This document shows, in pieces, positions 37,038 to 45,773 of a stretch of DNA of 64,000 nucleotides (the stretch's first letter is position 1; the number at the start of each line of letters is the position of its first letter). Position numbers and translations under genes: made by a program. Where the stretch lies: the NCBI GenBank assembly GCA_021298355.1, contig JAJTEH010000010.1, positions 23,488 to 87,487 of the forward strand, written 5' to 3'. Under the pieces are notes generated by a model, which was not told where the DNA came from, made no database searches, and saw nothing but the letters and a program-made list of their open reading frames with translations. This DNA comes from Flammeovirgaceae bacterium. Its GTDB lineage: Bacteria > Bacteroidota > Bacteroidia > Cytophagales > Cyclobacteriaceae.

Positions 37038-37532
37038 TTAATTGTTTCGTTGTTGTTGTCGTTGCTGAATTCTTTCGCGTTGCATTTCGCGGTTGTTTTG
37101 CATGTTTTGCCTTTGTTTGATTTGCTGCAATACAATTTTTCTAAAATCTGCTTCTGCCTGCCGCAAGGCCATTAATTTTTGCGGAGAGATAGATTCCATC
37201 AATCTACCTGAATAATTTTTTTCTAAATCCAACTCTTGCTGTTTCAGTTGTAAGCCTAACTCAACCAATTCTTTATCGGATTTACCAGCGCGTTGGGCTT
37301 CTCGATATTGTTGTTGAAGTTGCTGGCGTTTTTGCGCAAACTCTCTGTACACAGGCCAGAACTTTTCTGCTTCGGCTGGGGTAAGTCCGAGTTTTTCGGT
37401 AATAAATGCGATGCGTGCTGCATTGATTTTATCTTTTGCTTTTTGGTCGGGTGGTTCCGGTAAATCTTCTGTTTGGGCATAGCCAACCTGAAAGGCAAAA
37501 AGCATGGCCAATAAGGTGTTGATCAGTTTCAT
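37038..37532 (-). CDS. Spy/CpxP-like periplasmic protein
   Basis: 164 residues from ATG 37532 with a signal peptide ('LINTLLAMLFAFQVGYAQ'). The mature part is helical with an LTPxE-type motif ('KLGLTPAEAEKFWPVYREFAQKRQQLQQQYR') and a Gln/Arg-rich tail. This resembles the LTXXQ/Spy group that senses or buffers misfolded protein in the envelope. It starts 1 nt after the stop of the putative anti-sigma gene, an arrangement repeated in many Bacteroidota ECF operons, so it is probably both target and feedback element. The frame to 37550 would overlap the upstream gene. Confidence 0.75.
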   Translation of the reverse strand: MKLINTLLAMLFAFQVGYAQTEDLPEPPDQKAKDKINAARIAFITEKLGLTPAEAEKFWPVYREFAQKRQQLQQQYREAQRAGKSDKELVELGLQLKQQELDLEKNYSGRLMESISPQKLMALRQAEADFRKIVLQQIKQRQNMQNNREMQRERIQQRQQQRNN

Positions 37533-37533
37533 G

Positions 37534-37953
37534 TTAAAAAGTGTTTTCATCTAATTCTTCTATATAATTTTCCAGTAAACTATCGTCTATCGTTTGTTCA
37601 AATACTTCAGCTTCGATGGCTTGCACATCTTCGTTGCTTATTTCTTCCTCGCTTAAAAGATTTTCTAAATTTTCTTCTTCGGCCAGGTAGGCAATCAAAT
37701 CTTCAGTTTCAATTGCAGCCAATAGATTTTCTGCATCATCTGCATTTTCTACCTGATTGTTTAGATACCACACCCAACCAAACACAGCAAGAACAACCGA
37801 GGCAATTGCTATCTTAAAAGCAGGTTGGTGAAACCAAAAAAACTTTGTTTCGGGTTTCTCCAGGCGTTTGTTAATTCGGTGCGATAACGTATCGAAATAG
37901 CCTTCGGGCGCTTGCAGAAAGTCTTTTTTCGGTATGGAATCTAGTTTGCTCAT
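37534..37953 (-). CDS. Putative anti-sigma factor, single membrane span
   Basis: 139 residues. The N-terminus 'IPKKDFLQAPEGYFDTLSHRINKRL' is the short cytoplasmic segment seen in Bacteroidota proteins encoded after ECF sigma factors. One membrane span follows (about 48-66, 'IAIASVVLAVFGWVWYL'), then an unusually acidic outer part with many Glu and Asp. No zinc anti-sigma motif is present. Position between the sigma factor (38 bp upstream) and the Spy-like gene supports an anti-sigma role; sequence alone does not prove it. Confidence 0.65.
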   Translation of the reverse strand: MSKLDSIPKKDFLQAPEGYFDTLSHRINKRLEKPETKFFWFHQPAFKIAIASVVLAVFGWVWYLNNQVENADDAENLLAAIETEDLIAYLAEEENLENLLSEEEISNEDVQAIEAEVFEQTIDDSLLENYIEELDENTF

Positions 37954-37991
37954 TTTTTAGGATTAGATGTTTTTCTGTATTAAAGGTTTAA

Positions 37992-38528
37992 TCATTCCGT
38001 TAAAAAATCTTCAATTTTCTTTACGGCATGGTGGTAGCTGGCTTTTAAAGCGCCTACGCTGGTTTGTGTAATCTCAGCGATTTCTTCATACGATAAATCT
38101 TCATAATATTTCATGTTAAAAACAAGGCGTTGTTTATCTGGTAACTTCAATAATGCTTTTTGTAATTTTAGTTGTATTTCATCGCCATTTAATCCGGGTT
38201 GATGTTCCAGTTTTTGGGTTAATTCTCCCTCAACATCTCCAATAGGTAAGAAAAACCTGCGTTTCTTTTTTTGCAGAAAGGCCAGGCTTTCGTTGGTTGC
38301 AATGCGGTATATCCAGGTGAAAAGCGAAGCATCTTCTCGAAAGGTATCGAGGTAGCGGTGTACTTTAATAAAAACTTCTTGGGTAACATCATCGGCATCA
38401 TCGTGGTCGATTACCATTTTTCGAACATAACTATACACGCGTTTTTGATACGCATGGATCAATAGGTTAAAACCATACGAACGCGTATCCGGATTTCGAA
38501 GTTTAAGTAGGAGCTCGGAGTCTGTCAA
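37992..38528 (-). CDS. ECF sigma-70 family RNA polymerase sigma factor
   Basis: 178 residues with the two ECF domains. Region 2 is 'YVRKMVIDHDDADDVTQEVFIKVHRYLDTFREDASLFTWIYRIATNESL' (about 31-80), with the -10 binding part 'DDVTQEVF'. Region 4 is 'LLKLPDKQRLVFNMKYYEDLSYEEIAEITQTSVGALKASYHHAVKKI' (about 127-173), a helix-turn-helix for the -35 element. It heads an operon with a putative anti-sigma, a Spy-like protein and perhaps a barrel protein, indicating an envelope-stress response circuit. It is likely autoregulated, but I see no clear ECF promoter. Confidence 0.93.
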   Translation of the reverse strand: MTDSELLLKLRNPDTRSYGFNLLIHAYQKRVYSYVRKMVIDHDDADDVTQEVFIKVHRYLDTFREDASLFTWIYRIATNESLAFLQKKKRRFFLPIGDVEGELTQKLEHQPGLNGDEIQLKLQKALLKLPDKQRLVFNMKYYEDLSYEEIAEITQTSVGALKASYHHAVKKIEDFLTE

Positions 38529-38630
38529 AACCGCTTAAATGTTATACGGAAGATAGATAGTTTTTACAGGAAAAGGTTTAATCTGAACTGAAATTATTAA
38601 GAAGAAAATTTAGAAAGATGGATTGAAACC

Positions 38631-39713
38631 TTATCCCTTAAACTTGTCCAATGTATCTACCAGCCATTCGAATTGTTCTTTGCTATGTGCAGGAAAATTG
38701 GCGAAACGCAATTGTTGTGTTTTGTTTTTGCCATAGCCATCGCCTGGCATTATGCCATGTTGCTGTAAAAATTGATTAACAGATTGGGTAACTTCACCGC
38801 ATTGCGCTACAATAACTGTTTTAGAACGATGTTCTTTTTTTTCAACAAATGGTTTTAAGATAGGATGTTGATCGAGCAATTGATATAAGATGGCGGCTTT
38901 GTATTCCGTTTCTTTTCTGATGGTATGAATGGTTCGTCTGTTAAAATCTTCGGCTACTTGCCCTAATAAATAAATGCCTAACGTATTGGGTGTTTCCGGA
39001 GTTTGATTTTTTACTGCGAAAGAATGAAGCGTTGGCAAGTTGTGGTATGTGCCGATATTGATTTTTTTCTTTTGCAAATCGTTTGCTTTGGCTAAACATT
39101 TTTGATTAACACACCAAACGCCTAAGCCCGGTGGTAAACCAAATGCTTTTTGCACGGAAAAGAAAACGCCATCTATTACATCATAATTAAAATCAGGGTA
39201 GGGTAGAGATGAAACAGCATCTATCATGATTAAAGCATTCGGATAGCTTGCACGAAGTTTATTTAAATCTTCTATTGGCCAACTTACACCTGTGCTGGTT
39301 TCGTTGTGGGTGATGGCAACAAACTCAGCATGCGGATGAATGCTTTCAGGTAATTCAAATCCTTTTCCTTCTTCAACCTGAATAAGGCTTACGTGTTTTT
39401 GAAGTTGTGCAGCAATTTCTGCATAGCGTGCCGAGAAGGATCCATTTACATAATGAATCGATTTCTCTTCAACTAAATTTTCAATGCTTCTTTCCCATAT
39501 TTCTGTAGCCGAACTTGTAAAGACAACAGTATAATTTTCAGGAAGCTGAAGTAAATGTTTTAATTCTCGAACAGCTTTTTCTACAATGGCTTCGAATGCT
39601 TTGCTGCGGTGCGAAAGGGAAAGGATGTTGTTTTTTATAGCCGACTTAAGATGATCGGATACAGTAAAATAAAGTTGGGATGGCCCGGGTGTGTAATTCG
39701 TAAATGCAGCCAT
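38631..39713 (-). CDS. SerC-like class V aminotransferase
   Basis: 360 residues, PLP-dependent fold type I. It opens with 'NYTPGPSQLYFTVSDHLKSA', has 'SLSHRSKAFEAIVEKAVRELKHLL' as in phosphoserine aminotransferase, and PLP Lys in 'FFSVQKAFGLPPGLG' with Asp in 'MIDAVSSLPY'. SerC makes phosphoserine from 3-phosphohydroxypyruvate; an alternative role in this group is a SerC paralog with another substrate. No serA is beside it. The gene is coupled to the ftsE-like gene by a TAATG overlap. Confidence 0.83.
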   Translation of the reverse strand: MAAFTNYTPGPSQLYFTVSDHLKSAIKNNILSLSHRSKAFEAIVEKAVRELKHLLQLPENYTVVFTSSATEIWERSIENLVEEKSIHYVNGSFSARYAEIAAQLQKHVSLIQVEEGKGFELPESIHPHAEFVAITHNETSTGVSWPIEDLNKLRASYPNALIMIDAVSSLPYPDFNYDVIDGVFFSVQKAFGLPPGLGVWCVNQKCLAKANDLQKKKINIGTYHNLPTLHSFAVKNQTPETPNTLGIYLLGQVAEDFNRRTIHTIRKETEYKAAILYQLLDQHPILKPFVEKKEHRSKTVIVAQCGEVTQSVNQFLQQHGIMPGDGYGKNKTQQLRFANFPAHSKEQFEWLVDTLDKFKG

Positions 39714-40417
39714 TATTCAGTTGGTAGATCTACCACTTCATTTTTTGAATCTGTAATTTTTCCGGCTTCGCATTTTAAGATACGCGCAGGATATTTTCGG
39801 ATTAATCGATAATCGTGTGTGGCCATCATAATAGTTGTTCCACTTTTATTAATTTGATGAAACAATTTGATGATGCCATCGCTTACTTCCGGATCGAGAT
39901 TACCTGTTGGTTCATCGGCAATTAATAGCACGGGTTCATTCAATAATGCTCGCGCAATTACCACACGTTGTTGTTCGCCACCTGATAATTGATGCGGATA
40001 TTTTTTTTCTACTGAACCTAAACCGACTTGCAGTAAAACTTCTGTGATGCGGTGTTTAATTTTTACGTTGTCTTTCCAACCGGTTGCTTTTAAAACAAAA
40101 AGTAAATTATCGGCAACGGTTCTGTCATTAAACAATTGAAAGTCTTGAAAGATAATACCGAGTTTTCTTCTTAGAAATGGAATATCTTTTTGTTTGATGC
40201 TGCGAATAGAAAAACCGGCAACAGAAATATCACCTAAACGCAAAGGCAAATCGCCATACAAAGTTTTCAGCAAGGATGATTTCCCCGAACCTGTTTTACC
40301 TACTAAAAAAACGAATTCACCTTTTTCAATTTCAAGATTGAGTTGATTAAGCACAGTATGCTGGTCTTGAAAGATGGCAACATCTTTTAATCGAACAACA
40401 GGATCGGTAGAAAACAT
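39713..40417 (-). CDS. ftsE: FtsE-like ABC ATP-binding protein
   Basis: 234 residues. Walker A '[18 protein letters not shown]' (about 36-53), signature '[15 protein letters not shown]', Walker B '[18 protein letters not shown]' and '[10 protein letters not shown]' match FtsE, which with FtsX regulates cell-wall hydrolases at the septum. No ftsX is next to it; the downstream partner is the SerC-like gene (TAATG overlap). In Bacteroidota ftsE and ftsX are often apart, so this is a reasonable but not certain assignment; LolD-type lipoprotein ATPases look similar. Confidence 0.8.
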   Translation of the reverse strand: MFSTDPVVRLKDVAIFQDQHTVLNQLNLEIEKGEFVFLVGKTGSGKSSLLKTLYGDLPLRLGDISVAGFSIRSIKQKDIPFLRRKLGIIFQDFQLFNDRTVADNLLFVLKATGWKDNVKIKHRITEVLLQVGLGSVEKKYPHQLSGGEQQRVVIARALLNEPVLLIADEPTGNLDPEVSDGIIKLFHQINKSGTTIMMATHDYRLIRKYPARILKCEAGKITDSKNEVVDLPTE

Positions 40418-40447
40418 CGTTTGTTAATTCAGATCGTGATATAAAAA

Positions 40448-41104
40448 TTAACCATTTGCTTTTTTATGGTCGGCTAAAAATTTAGCTAAACCACTATCCG
40501 TTAAAGGATGATTCAACAATGCTGTAATTACGTTTAGTGGGCAGGTTACTACATCGGCACCTATTTCGGCACATTGTACCAAATGCATGGTGTGGCGCAC
40601 GGATGCTGCTAATATTTCTGTTTCGAAACCGTAGTTATCGTAAATCAATCTTACCTGAGAAATAAACTCTAAACCATCTTGCGAAATATCATCTAATCTG
40701 CCAATGAATGGAGATAAATAACTCGCTCCAGCTTTGGCAGCTAATATGGCCTGCCCCGGAGAGAACACCAACGTACAATTTGTTCTGATGCCTTCGCTAT
40801 TAAATTTTTTAATCGCTTTGATACCATCTTTTATCATCGGCACTTTCACCACAATCTTATCATCAATTTTTGCCAGCTCATAGCCTTCCTTTATCATCCC
40901 TTCTAAATCGGTAGCAATTACTTCGGCACTTACGTTGTTATCTACAATGTTACAGATGGCTTTGTAATGCGCTTTAATGTTATCATGTCCTTTTATGCCT
41001 TCTTTGGCCATTAGAGATGGGTTGGTGGTAACACCATCTAAAACACCTAAGTCGTAAGCTTCTTTAATTTCGTTGAGGTTGGCTGTGTCGATAAAAAATT
41101 TCAT
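40448..41104 (-). CDS. Transaldolase, TalC/fructose-6-phosphate aldolase type
   Basis: 218 residues, the short single-domain form of transaldolase. '[32 protein letters not shown]' region begins the barrel, the Schiff-base Lys lies in '[17 protein letters not shown]', and '[31 protein letters not shown]' region completes the phosphate site. It transfers dihydroxyacetone units in the non-oxidative pentose phosphate pathway. It is a single gene, 100 bp from the divergently-unrelated SRP RNA gene on the same strand. Confidence 0.95.
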   Translation of the reverse strand: MKFFIDTANLNEIKEAYDLGVLDGVTTNPSLMAKEGIKGHDNIKAHYKAICNIVDNNVSAEVIATDLEGMIKEGYELAKIDDKIVVKVPMIKDGIKAIKKFNSEGIRTNCTLVFSPGQAILAAKAGASYLSPFIGRLDDISQDGLEFISQVRLIYDNYGFETEILAASVRHTMHLVQCAEIGADVVTCPLNVITALLNHPLTDSGLAKFLADHKKANG

Positions 41105-41203
41105 ATCAATATTGGGGTAGTGGATTTACCGCAAATTTATGAAATACTAGTTGATGGATAAGATTAATTTATGCTTTGCGAAAGATTATCGCTATAAAAA
41201 AAA

Positions 41204-41296
41204 GATGCAAGCCAACATCGCACCGCTACAACCGCCTACCCTTGCTACCTTCCGGTCCTGGGGGAGTTCAGCAGGAGCTGGTCGTGCCGACTTGCG
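41204..41296 (-). ncRNA. ffs: Signal recognition particle RNA, small bacterial (4.5S) type
   Basis: Read on the minus strand the region contains CAGGACCGGAAGGTAGCA, the invariant apical loop of SRP RNA (as in E. coli 4.5S RNA). The ends pair as GCAAGTC (41295-41289) with GGCTTGC (41213-41207), and GCAC with GTGC inside. A run of eight T on the minus strand at 41203-41196 ends it. The RNA binds Ffh and FtsY to target membrane proteins. The ends are set from the closing stem and the T-run and may be off by a few bases. Confidence 0.93.
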
Positions 41297-41299
41297 TTG

Positions 41300-41307
41300 C
41301 AAAGGTA
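41300..41307 (-). promoter_or_regulatory. -7 promoter element of the SRP RNA gene
   Basis: On the minus strand TACCTTTG matches TANNTTTG perfectly and sits 5-6 nt before the first paired base of the RNA. No good -33 TTTG is seen 19 nt upstream. Confidence 0.55.
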
Positions 41308-41336
41308 GAAATAAATTTGATTGATAAGTATAAATC

Positions 41337-42242
41337 TTAAAAATCGTTTATCGATTCTATATCATGAAAACGCAGGGCTTTAGCGCGCAGAATCAACGTA
41401 AATTCGTGGGTAACAAAAGATTGAGATGCTATTTTTCTTATCGGAACTTCAAATACATAGCCCACACGAATAGCATCGCTTACGTTTAGCAAAGTATTGA
41501 GGCCCGCTGTGTGAAAGTTTCTGGTAAACAATCCTACTCCGTATTTATCTACTCCAATTACTGTTGCGCCTATATCGAAAGATGCTTTTGTTTTTGGCGC
41601 CAGCCTTACCAACGTAAATGGTTTTACTTTATACCGGGGCGCGATTTCTAACACGTAAGCACCATGAAAGAAAAATTGTTGGTTAAACAATGCAGTTGTT
41701 GTTTCATCTATTTGAGAAGTTACGCGCATCATGCGCGGGGCAGAAAATCCGAGTATCCAACTATCGGCAGTTAGCAATACCCCTGCGCCAAGGCTGGGTT
41801 TCATTTCACTTATGTTTTCCTGAAAGAAGGGATCGTTGGGTGCAATGTTTAAAGAAGAGAAATCGCTTTTAAAATTTACAAAGCCTGCTTGCATACCAAA
41901 ATGTAACTTCTTGTTTTTAGCGATAGAAATAGCGTAGGAAAAAGCAGCTTGCACATCGGTAGTGTTACTGGTGCCGATACGGTCTCTCATTACATTCAGG
42001 CCAGCACCCATTTTATCGGGTTTCAAAGAAAAGCTTCCGCTGAAAAGCCATGTTTCGGGTGCGCCATCAAAGCCTTGCCATTGCGAGCGATACGAAATAT
42101 TTCCGTTGAAATTATTATGTAATCCGGCAACGGCAGCATTAACGATAAACGGATTGTTAATGTATTGCGTATACAAGGGATCTTGCTGCGCAAAGCAGAT
42201 AAAGTGGGTAAGGGTTAATAGAAGAAGAATTATTTTTTTCAT
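41337..42242 (-). CDS. PorP/SprF family type IX secretion membrane protein
   Basis: 301 residues with a signal peptide (ending CFAQ, residue 18) and 'DPLYTQYINNPFIVNAAVAGLHNNFNGNISYRSQW' region, the family signature ('Q-x-MxNxxxxNPAxAG'-like), then an outer-membrane barrel of paired strands. In F. johnsoniae SprF is needed for secretion or attachment of its neighbour SprB, a type B C-terminal-domain adhesin. Here the preceding gene encodes just such a CHU_C protein and overlaps by 4 bp, so this protein is probably its dedicated partner. Confidence 0.93.
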   Translation of the reverse strand: MKKIILLLLTLTHFICFAQQDPLYTQYINNPFIVNAAVAGLHNNFNGNISYRSQWQGFDGAPETWLFSGSFSLKPDKMGAGLNVMRDRIGTSNTTDVQAAFSYAISIAKNKKLHFGMQAGFVNFKSDFSSLNIAPNDPFFQENISEMKPSLGAGVLLTADSWILGFSAPRMMRVTSQIDETTTALFNQQFFFHGAYVLEIAPRYKVKPFTLVRLAPKTKASFDIGATVIGVDKYGVGLFTRNFHTAGLNTLLNVSDAIRVGYVFEVPIRKIASQSFVTHEFTLILRAKALRFHDIESINDF

Positions 42243-44509
42243 CGGATCAATGTAATGTAGCCCTTAATAGATTGCAGTCCGCTTTCAAACTCGATGGTGT
42301 AGAAGTATGTGCCGCTGGGTAATTCTCTGCCGCTGTTGCTTTCTCCTTTAAACACCCGATCGGTATTGTTATAATCTTTTACATCGAAAACCAAATCGCC
42401 CCACCTGTTAAAAATGTTCACTTTGTTTTTTGCTGCGCCTTCAACTACATCAATGTATTTTAATAAGAAGATATCGTTGATGCCATCTCCATTGGGGCTA
42501 AGTCCGTTAAAAATTTCCAAGGCGCCCACTACTTCAATATCGAGTATTTGTTGGATACATGCTCCGCTCAAATCGCAAACTTCGATTACCACACGATCTG
42601 TTCCGGTAAAGGGGAGATTATCATAATCGATAATCAATTCAAAATCTGTGCTGATAGAAGCCGGAGCCCCACGTGTTGTGAGTGCATTAACGAGCCGCAG
42701 TGTTGAAAAATCAAGATTGTTATCAGGGTCGCTGATGCGTTCGGTTAAATCAAGTGAAACTTTTCCTTCGATAGTTGTAGATGCTGGCGTGTTGTTAAAT
42801 ACAGGAGGTTGATTGGTTCCTCCGCATGGTGGTTGTAATACAGTAACAACTATCGGATCAGACGGAAAGCTTGGACAATTAGATGCCGTACGAACGGTTA
42901 AAAAAATAACAGATGTTTGATTAACAGTAATAGTTTGTGAGGTAGCTCCAGTCGACCACAAATATTGAAAGCCTGCCGGGCCCGAAAGTTCTACCGATCC
43001 GCTGCCACAGATAGTTGTATTACCTGTAACCGTAATTATTGGTTTAGTTGGTGCAGGTGTTACTGTTACTGTAACCGGATCGCTGGCCTGACTTAAACAC
43101 GTGCCGTCTCCCGTCTGAACCGTATAGTTGCCCGTTGTTGTAACCAATATTTGCGAGGCATTAGCACCATTAGACCATTGGTATTGGCTAAACCCTTGTG
43201 GTGCCGTTAAGAATATGGAACTTCCTTCGCAAATTGAAATTGAGCCACTTGGCGAAATAGTAGGTTTGGCCAGTAATGTTAGTGTGGCTGTAACTTGTCG
43301 TCTTGCGCTTTCGCAACTTGTGGAGTTGTCGAATATGCTAACGAAATAATCTTCATTGGCTGTAAGTAACGGTGTAGTATAGGTGTCGCCACTAAAAAGG
43401 GGGGTATTGGTTAAGGCATCGGCATACCATCCGTACACCTGGTTGGCCCCTGCACCACTGGCTGTAAAGGTTACGGTTCCTTCGCCACAGCGGGTTTGGT
43501 TAGCCACTGTTGGTTGCGCAGGCGGTATACAAGCCGATATGGTGAAAGGTTCTGAAACCACTTCACTCCAAAAGCCTTCGTTGTCTTTTGCTCGCACAGA
43601 TAATAGATGATTGCCTGTTGGCACAGCAGTTAAGTCGATGGCAACGTTCTGATCAATAGTACCGGCAGGAACAATGGTAATAGGAGTAGCGTTGTTAAAT
43701 CCGGGATCTGTGTCAATATAATATTCAAGTTCAGTTATGTTTTTAGTAGGTAAGTTGGCTAAGTTGGTTACATAAAAAGTTTGTACGTGGGGTAAGCTCC
43801 AACGGGCAGGTACAGTATTGTTTTTATACCGTACATACAATCTGTTGAATCCAACGGGTAAACTTGTTACTGGTATTAAAAAGGTATTGTTTTGGTTGGC
43901 ATTTGCCGTAATGGTAAGCGGAGTTCCGTTTCCTTGGCCAGGATCTGTGTTAAAGAAATATTCAGCTGCCACTAAAGTTTCTGTAAACACTGCCGGTGTT
44001 GGGGGTAACGAATAAAAAGTTTGAATGTGATCGATTGCCCAGCGGTTGTTATTATCTTTTGTTCGCACATACAAATTGTGAAATCCGGGGGTTAACGCAT
44101 TGGTAGGAACAGTAAAATTTAGGTTGATGGAATTAGCAGCTGTAAACGGAATGTTCGTGGCGTTACCAAATCCGGGATCGTTATCGATAAACCACTCGGC
44201 TTCCGTAAGGAGAGTAGCGTTTAGTAACGTATTTGGCGGAACGATGTAAAAGGCTTGTACTGTGGTAATACTCCATACATTATTAGGCGATTGTTTTGTG
44301 CGAACGCCTAGTGTGTGAAAACCGCTTGTTAACGCTGTTGTATTGATCGTAAAATTTGAATTTATACTTGTGCCGGGAGTTATAGATACGGGTGTTCCAT
44401 TACCAATACCCGGATCGTTATCTATAAAATACTCTGCACCTGTAATTTGTTGCGCCAGCAAATTACCGAAGCATGCAAAGCATAAAACAAAAAGAAAAAA
44501 ACTACGCAT
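42239..44509 (-). CDS. T9SS type B (gliding-motility C-terminal domain) surface protein with repeated modules
   Basis: 756 residues from ATG 44509 with signal peptide 'RSFFLFVLCFACFGNLLAQ'. Four modules of about 95 residues repeat from residue 20 on, each opening with a line like 'AEYFIDNDPGIGNGTP' and closing with 'VRTKxxxNxWSxxxVQxFYxV'. Two or three Ig-like domains follow with 'ISICEGSSIFLTAPQGFSQY' and 'TTICGSGSVELSGPAGFQY'. The C-terminus is the CHU_C sorting domain ('NGLSPNGDGINDIFLLKYID', 'VNIFNRWGDLVF', 'SGTYFYTIEF'). The protein should be exported by T9SS. It overlaps the PorP/SprF gene by 4 bp and follows a beta-helix gene by 10 bp. Confidence 0.9.
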   Translation of the reverse strand: MRSFFLFVLCFACFGNLLAQQITGAEYFIDNDPGIGNGTPVSITPGTSINSNFTINTTALTSGFHTLGVRTKQSPNNVWSITTVQAFYIVPPNTLLNATLLTEAEWFIDNDPGFGNATNIPFTAANSINLNFTVPTNALTPGFHNLYVRTKDNNNRWAIDHIQTFYSLPPTPAVFTETLVAAEYFFNTDPGQGNGTPLTITANANQNNTFLIPVTSLPVGFNRLYVRYKNNTVPARWSLPHVQTFYVTNLANLPTKNITELEYYIDTDPGFNNATPITIVPAGTIDQNVAIDLTAVPTGNHLLSVRAKDNEGFWSEVVSEPFTISACIPPAQPTVANQTRCGEGTVTFTASGAGANQVYGWYADALTNTPLFSGDTYTTPLLTANEDYFVSIFDNSTSCESARRQVTATLTLLAKPTISPSGSISICEGSSIFLTAPQGFSQYQWSNGANASQILVTTTGNYTVQTGDGTCLSQASDPVTVTVTPAPTKPIITVTGNTTICGSGSVELSGPAGFQYLWSTGATSQTITVNQTSVIFLTVRTASNCPSFPSDPIVVTVLQPPCGGTNQPPVFNNTPASTTIEGKVSLDLTERISDPDNNLDFSTLRLVNALTTRGAPASISTDFELIIDYDNLPFTGTDRVVIEVCDLSGACIQQILDIEVVGALEIFNGLSPNGDGINDIFLLKYIDVVEGAAKNKVNIFNRWGDLVFDVKDYNNTDRVFKGESNSGRELPSGTYFYTIEFESGLQSIKGYITLIR

Positions 44510-44519
44510 ACACTCAACC

Positions 44520-45665
44520 TTAATTGTTGATGCGTGCTTTAACATTAACATTAAGCGTACCATTAACAGGCACAGTAGCATTCTGAATATTCAGTTCAGA
44601 AATTTGTGGTATAGGAGGCATGGGGCTTGTGTCGTAAATGCTACCGGGTGTACCACCTGATGGAAAGGGATACGCTCCACCATAAATACCCAAATCGGTA
44701 TTATCTGTACCTGCATTGCGGTAGATAGAAGTTGAACGAAGCCTGTAGTTAGCGTTATTTACGTAAGCATTTAAATTGCTTACACTTTCAAAGAGAGGAT
44801 CTACACCAATGAAATTACCACCTCCTGTGTTGCTGCCACCACCCGCTCCTAAAAAGGTAGCAATAAAATCATTTGTTGGCGAAAAACTGCCTGCTGCACT
44901 TATGGTTGTTTGGTTCGATAAGTTGTTGTTAAACGTACAAAAAACTGGACCTGCTGTGCTGGCTGCATAAATAGTTCCAGAAGTTCTTACAAAAATGTTA
45001 TTTGTGAAAATAGCGTTATATGTATTCCAGATGTTACCGGAAGATCCATCGCCTAAGAAAAGGTTATGATCGACTAATATCGTGTTGCTGTTAAAACGAT
45101 AAATATATAAATCGTCTAATATATTATTGGCTATTAAAATATTGGTAGCAGAAGGAGAAGTTCTGGAGTTAGCACCACCATCTATATAACTAGAAATAAC
45201 GTTGTTATAAATTAACCAACCATCGCAAAAAAATGATCCGGCATATAGAATCAAAGTAGAAAGTCTGTTTCTAAATAGCCGAACGTTATTTGTTGCTGCT
45301 AAAGAACTTGATGATAGAATAATAGTAGAAGTAACGTTAAATCCGGTTATCACAGAACCACTTGGATTGTTTACGCCCGCATCGCGAAAAAAAGTAATAG
45401 AGGAAATTGTGGTGGCTTGGCCATATTGATTATTCGGATTGTAGCCTGATCCAATTAAAACCAATCGTTTAGAAATTGTAATGGATGGATAAGCAAAAGG
45501 CGACCCCAACACATAAATGGTATCGCCAGCGGCTGAGGCTGTCATGGCAGCATCTATTGTGCTGAATTGCGCTGGTCGGGTTGGGTTGTTGCTTACCGTT
45601 CTTACAGCACACCACGCAGAGGCATGGGTAAATAGTACAATGAAAATAACGAGTAGGTTTTTCAT
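44520..45665 (-). CDS. Exported parallel beta-helix protein
   Basis: 381 residues with a signal peptide ('NLLVIFIVLFTHASAWC'). 'QFSTIDAAMTASAAGDTIYVLG' and 'ITISKRLVLIGSGYNPNN' are the usual start of a right-handed beta helix; later turns read 'NVRLFRNRLSTLILYAG', 'NILIANNILDDLYIYRFN' and 'AIFTNNIFVRTSG', each about 22 residues. The tail 'ISELNIQNATVPVNGTLNVNVKARINN' is short and I see no T9SS sorting domain. It heads the operon with the CHU_C protein and PorP/SprF. Possible roles are polysaccharide binding or cleavage; no catalytic residues are recognised. Confidence 0.8.
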   Translation of the reverse strand: MKNLLVIFIVLFTHASAWCAVRTVSNNPTRPAQFSTIDAAMTASAAGDTIYVLGSPFAYPSITISKRLVLIGSGYNPNNQYGQATTISSITFFRDAGVNNPSGSVITGFNVTSTIILSSSSLAATNNVRLFRNRLSTLILYAGSFFCDGWLIYNNVISSYIDGGANSRTSPSATNILIANNILDDLYIYRFNSNTILVDHNLFLGDGSSGNIWNTYNAIFTNNIFVRTSGTIYAASTAGPVFCTFNNNLSNQTTISAAGSFSPTNDFIATFLGAGGGSNTGGGNFIGVDPLFESVSNLNAYVNNANYRLRSTSIYRNAGTDNTDLGIYGGAYPFPSGGTPGSIYDTSPMPPIPQISELNIQNATVPVNGTLNVNVKARINN

Positions 45666-45719
45666 AGGGGAGTAATTTACATCCTAATTTACTACTTAAT
45701 ATAATGTGCCATACAAATG

Positions 45720-45745
45720 CAAGGCATAAATAATCTTATGCCTTT
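45720..45745 (-). terminator. Hairpin after the 45774-47162 gene (weak)
   Basis: AAGGCATAA and TTATGCCTT pair around 6 nt. The plus-strand side has TTTTAT after the stem, but the minus-strand side lacks a T-run, so a terminator for the minus-strand gene is uncertain. Confidence 0.3.
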
Positions 45746-45773
45746 TATCGAAATACAGTTTTGTTTAAGATTA

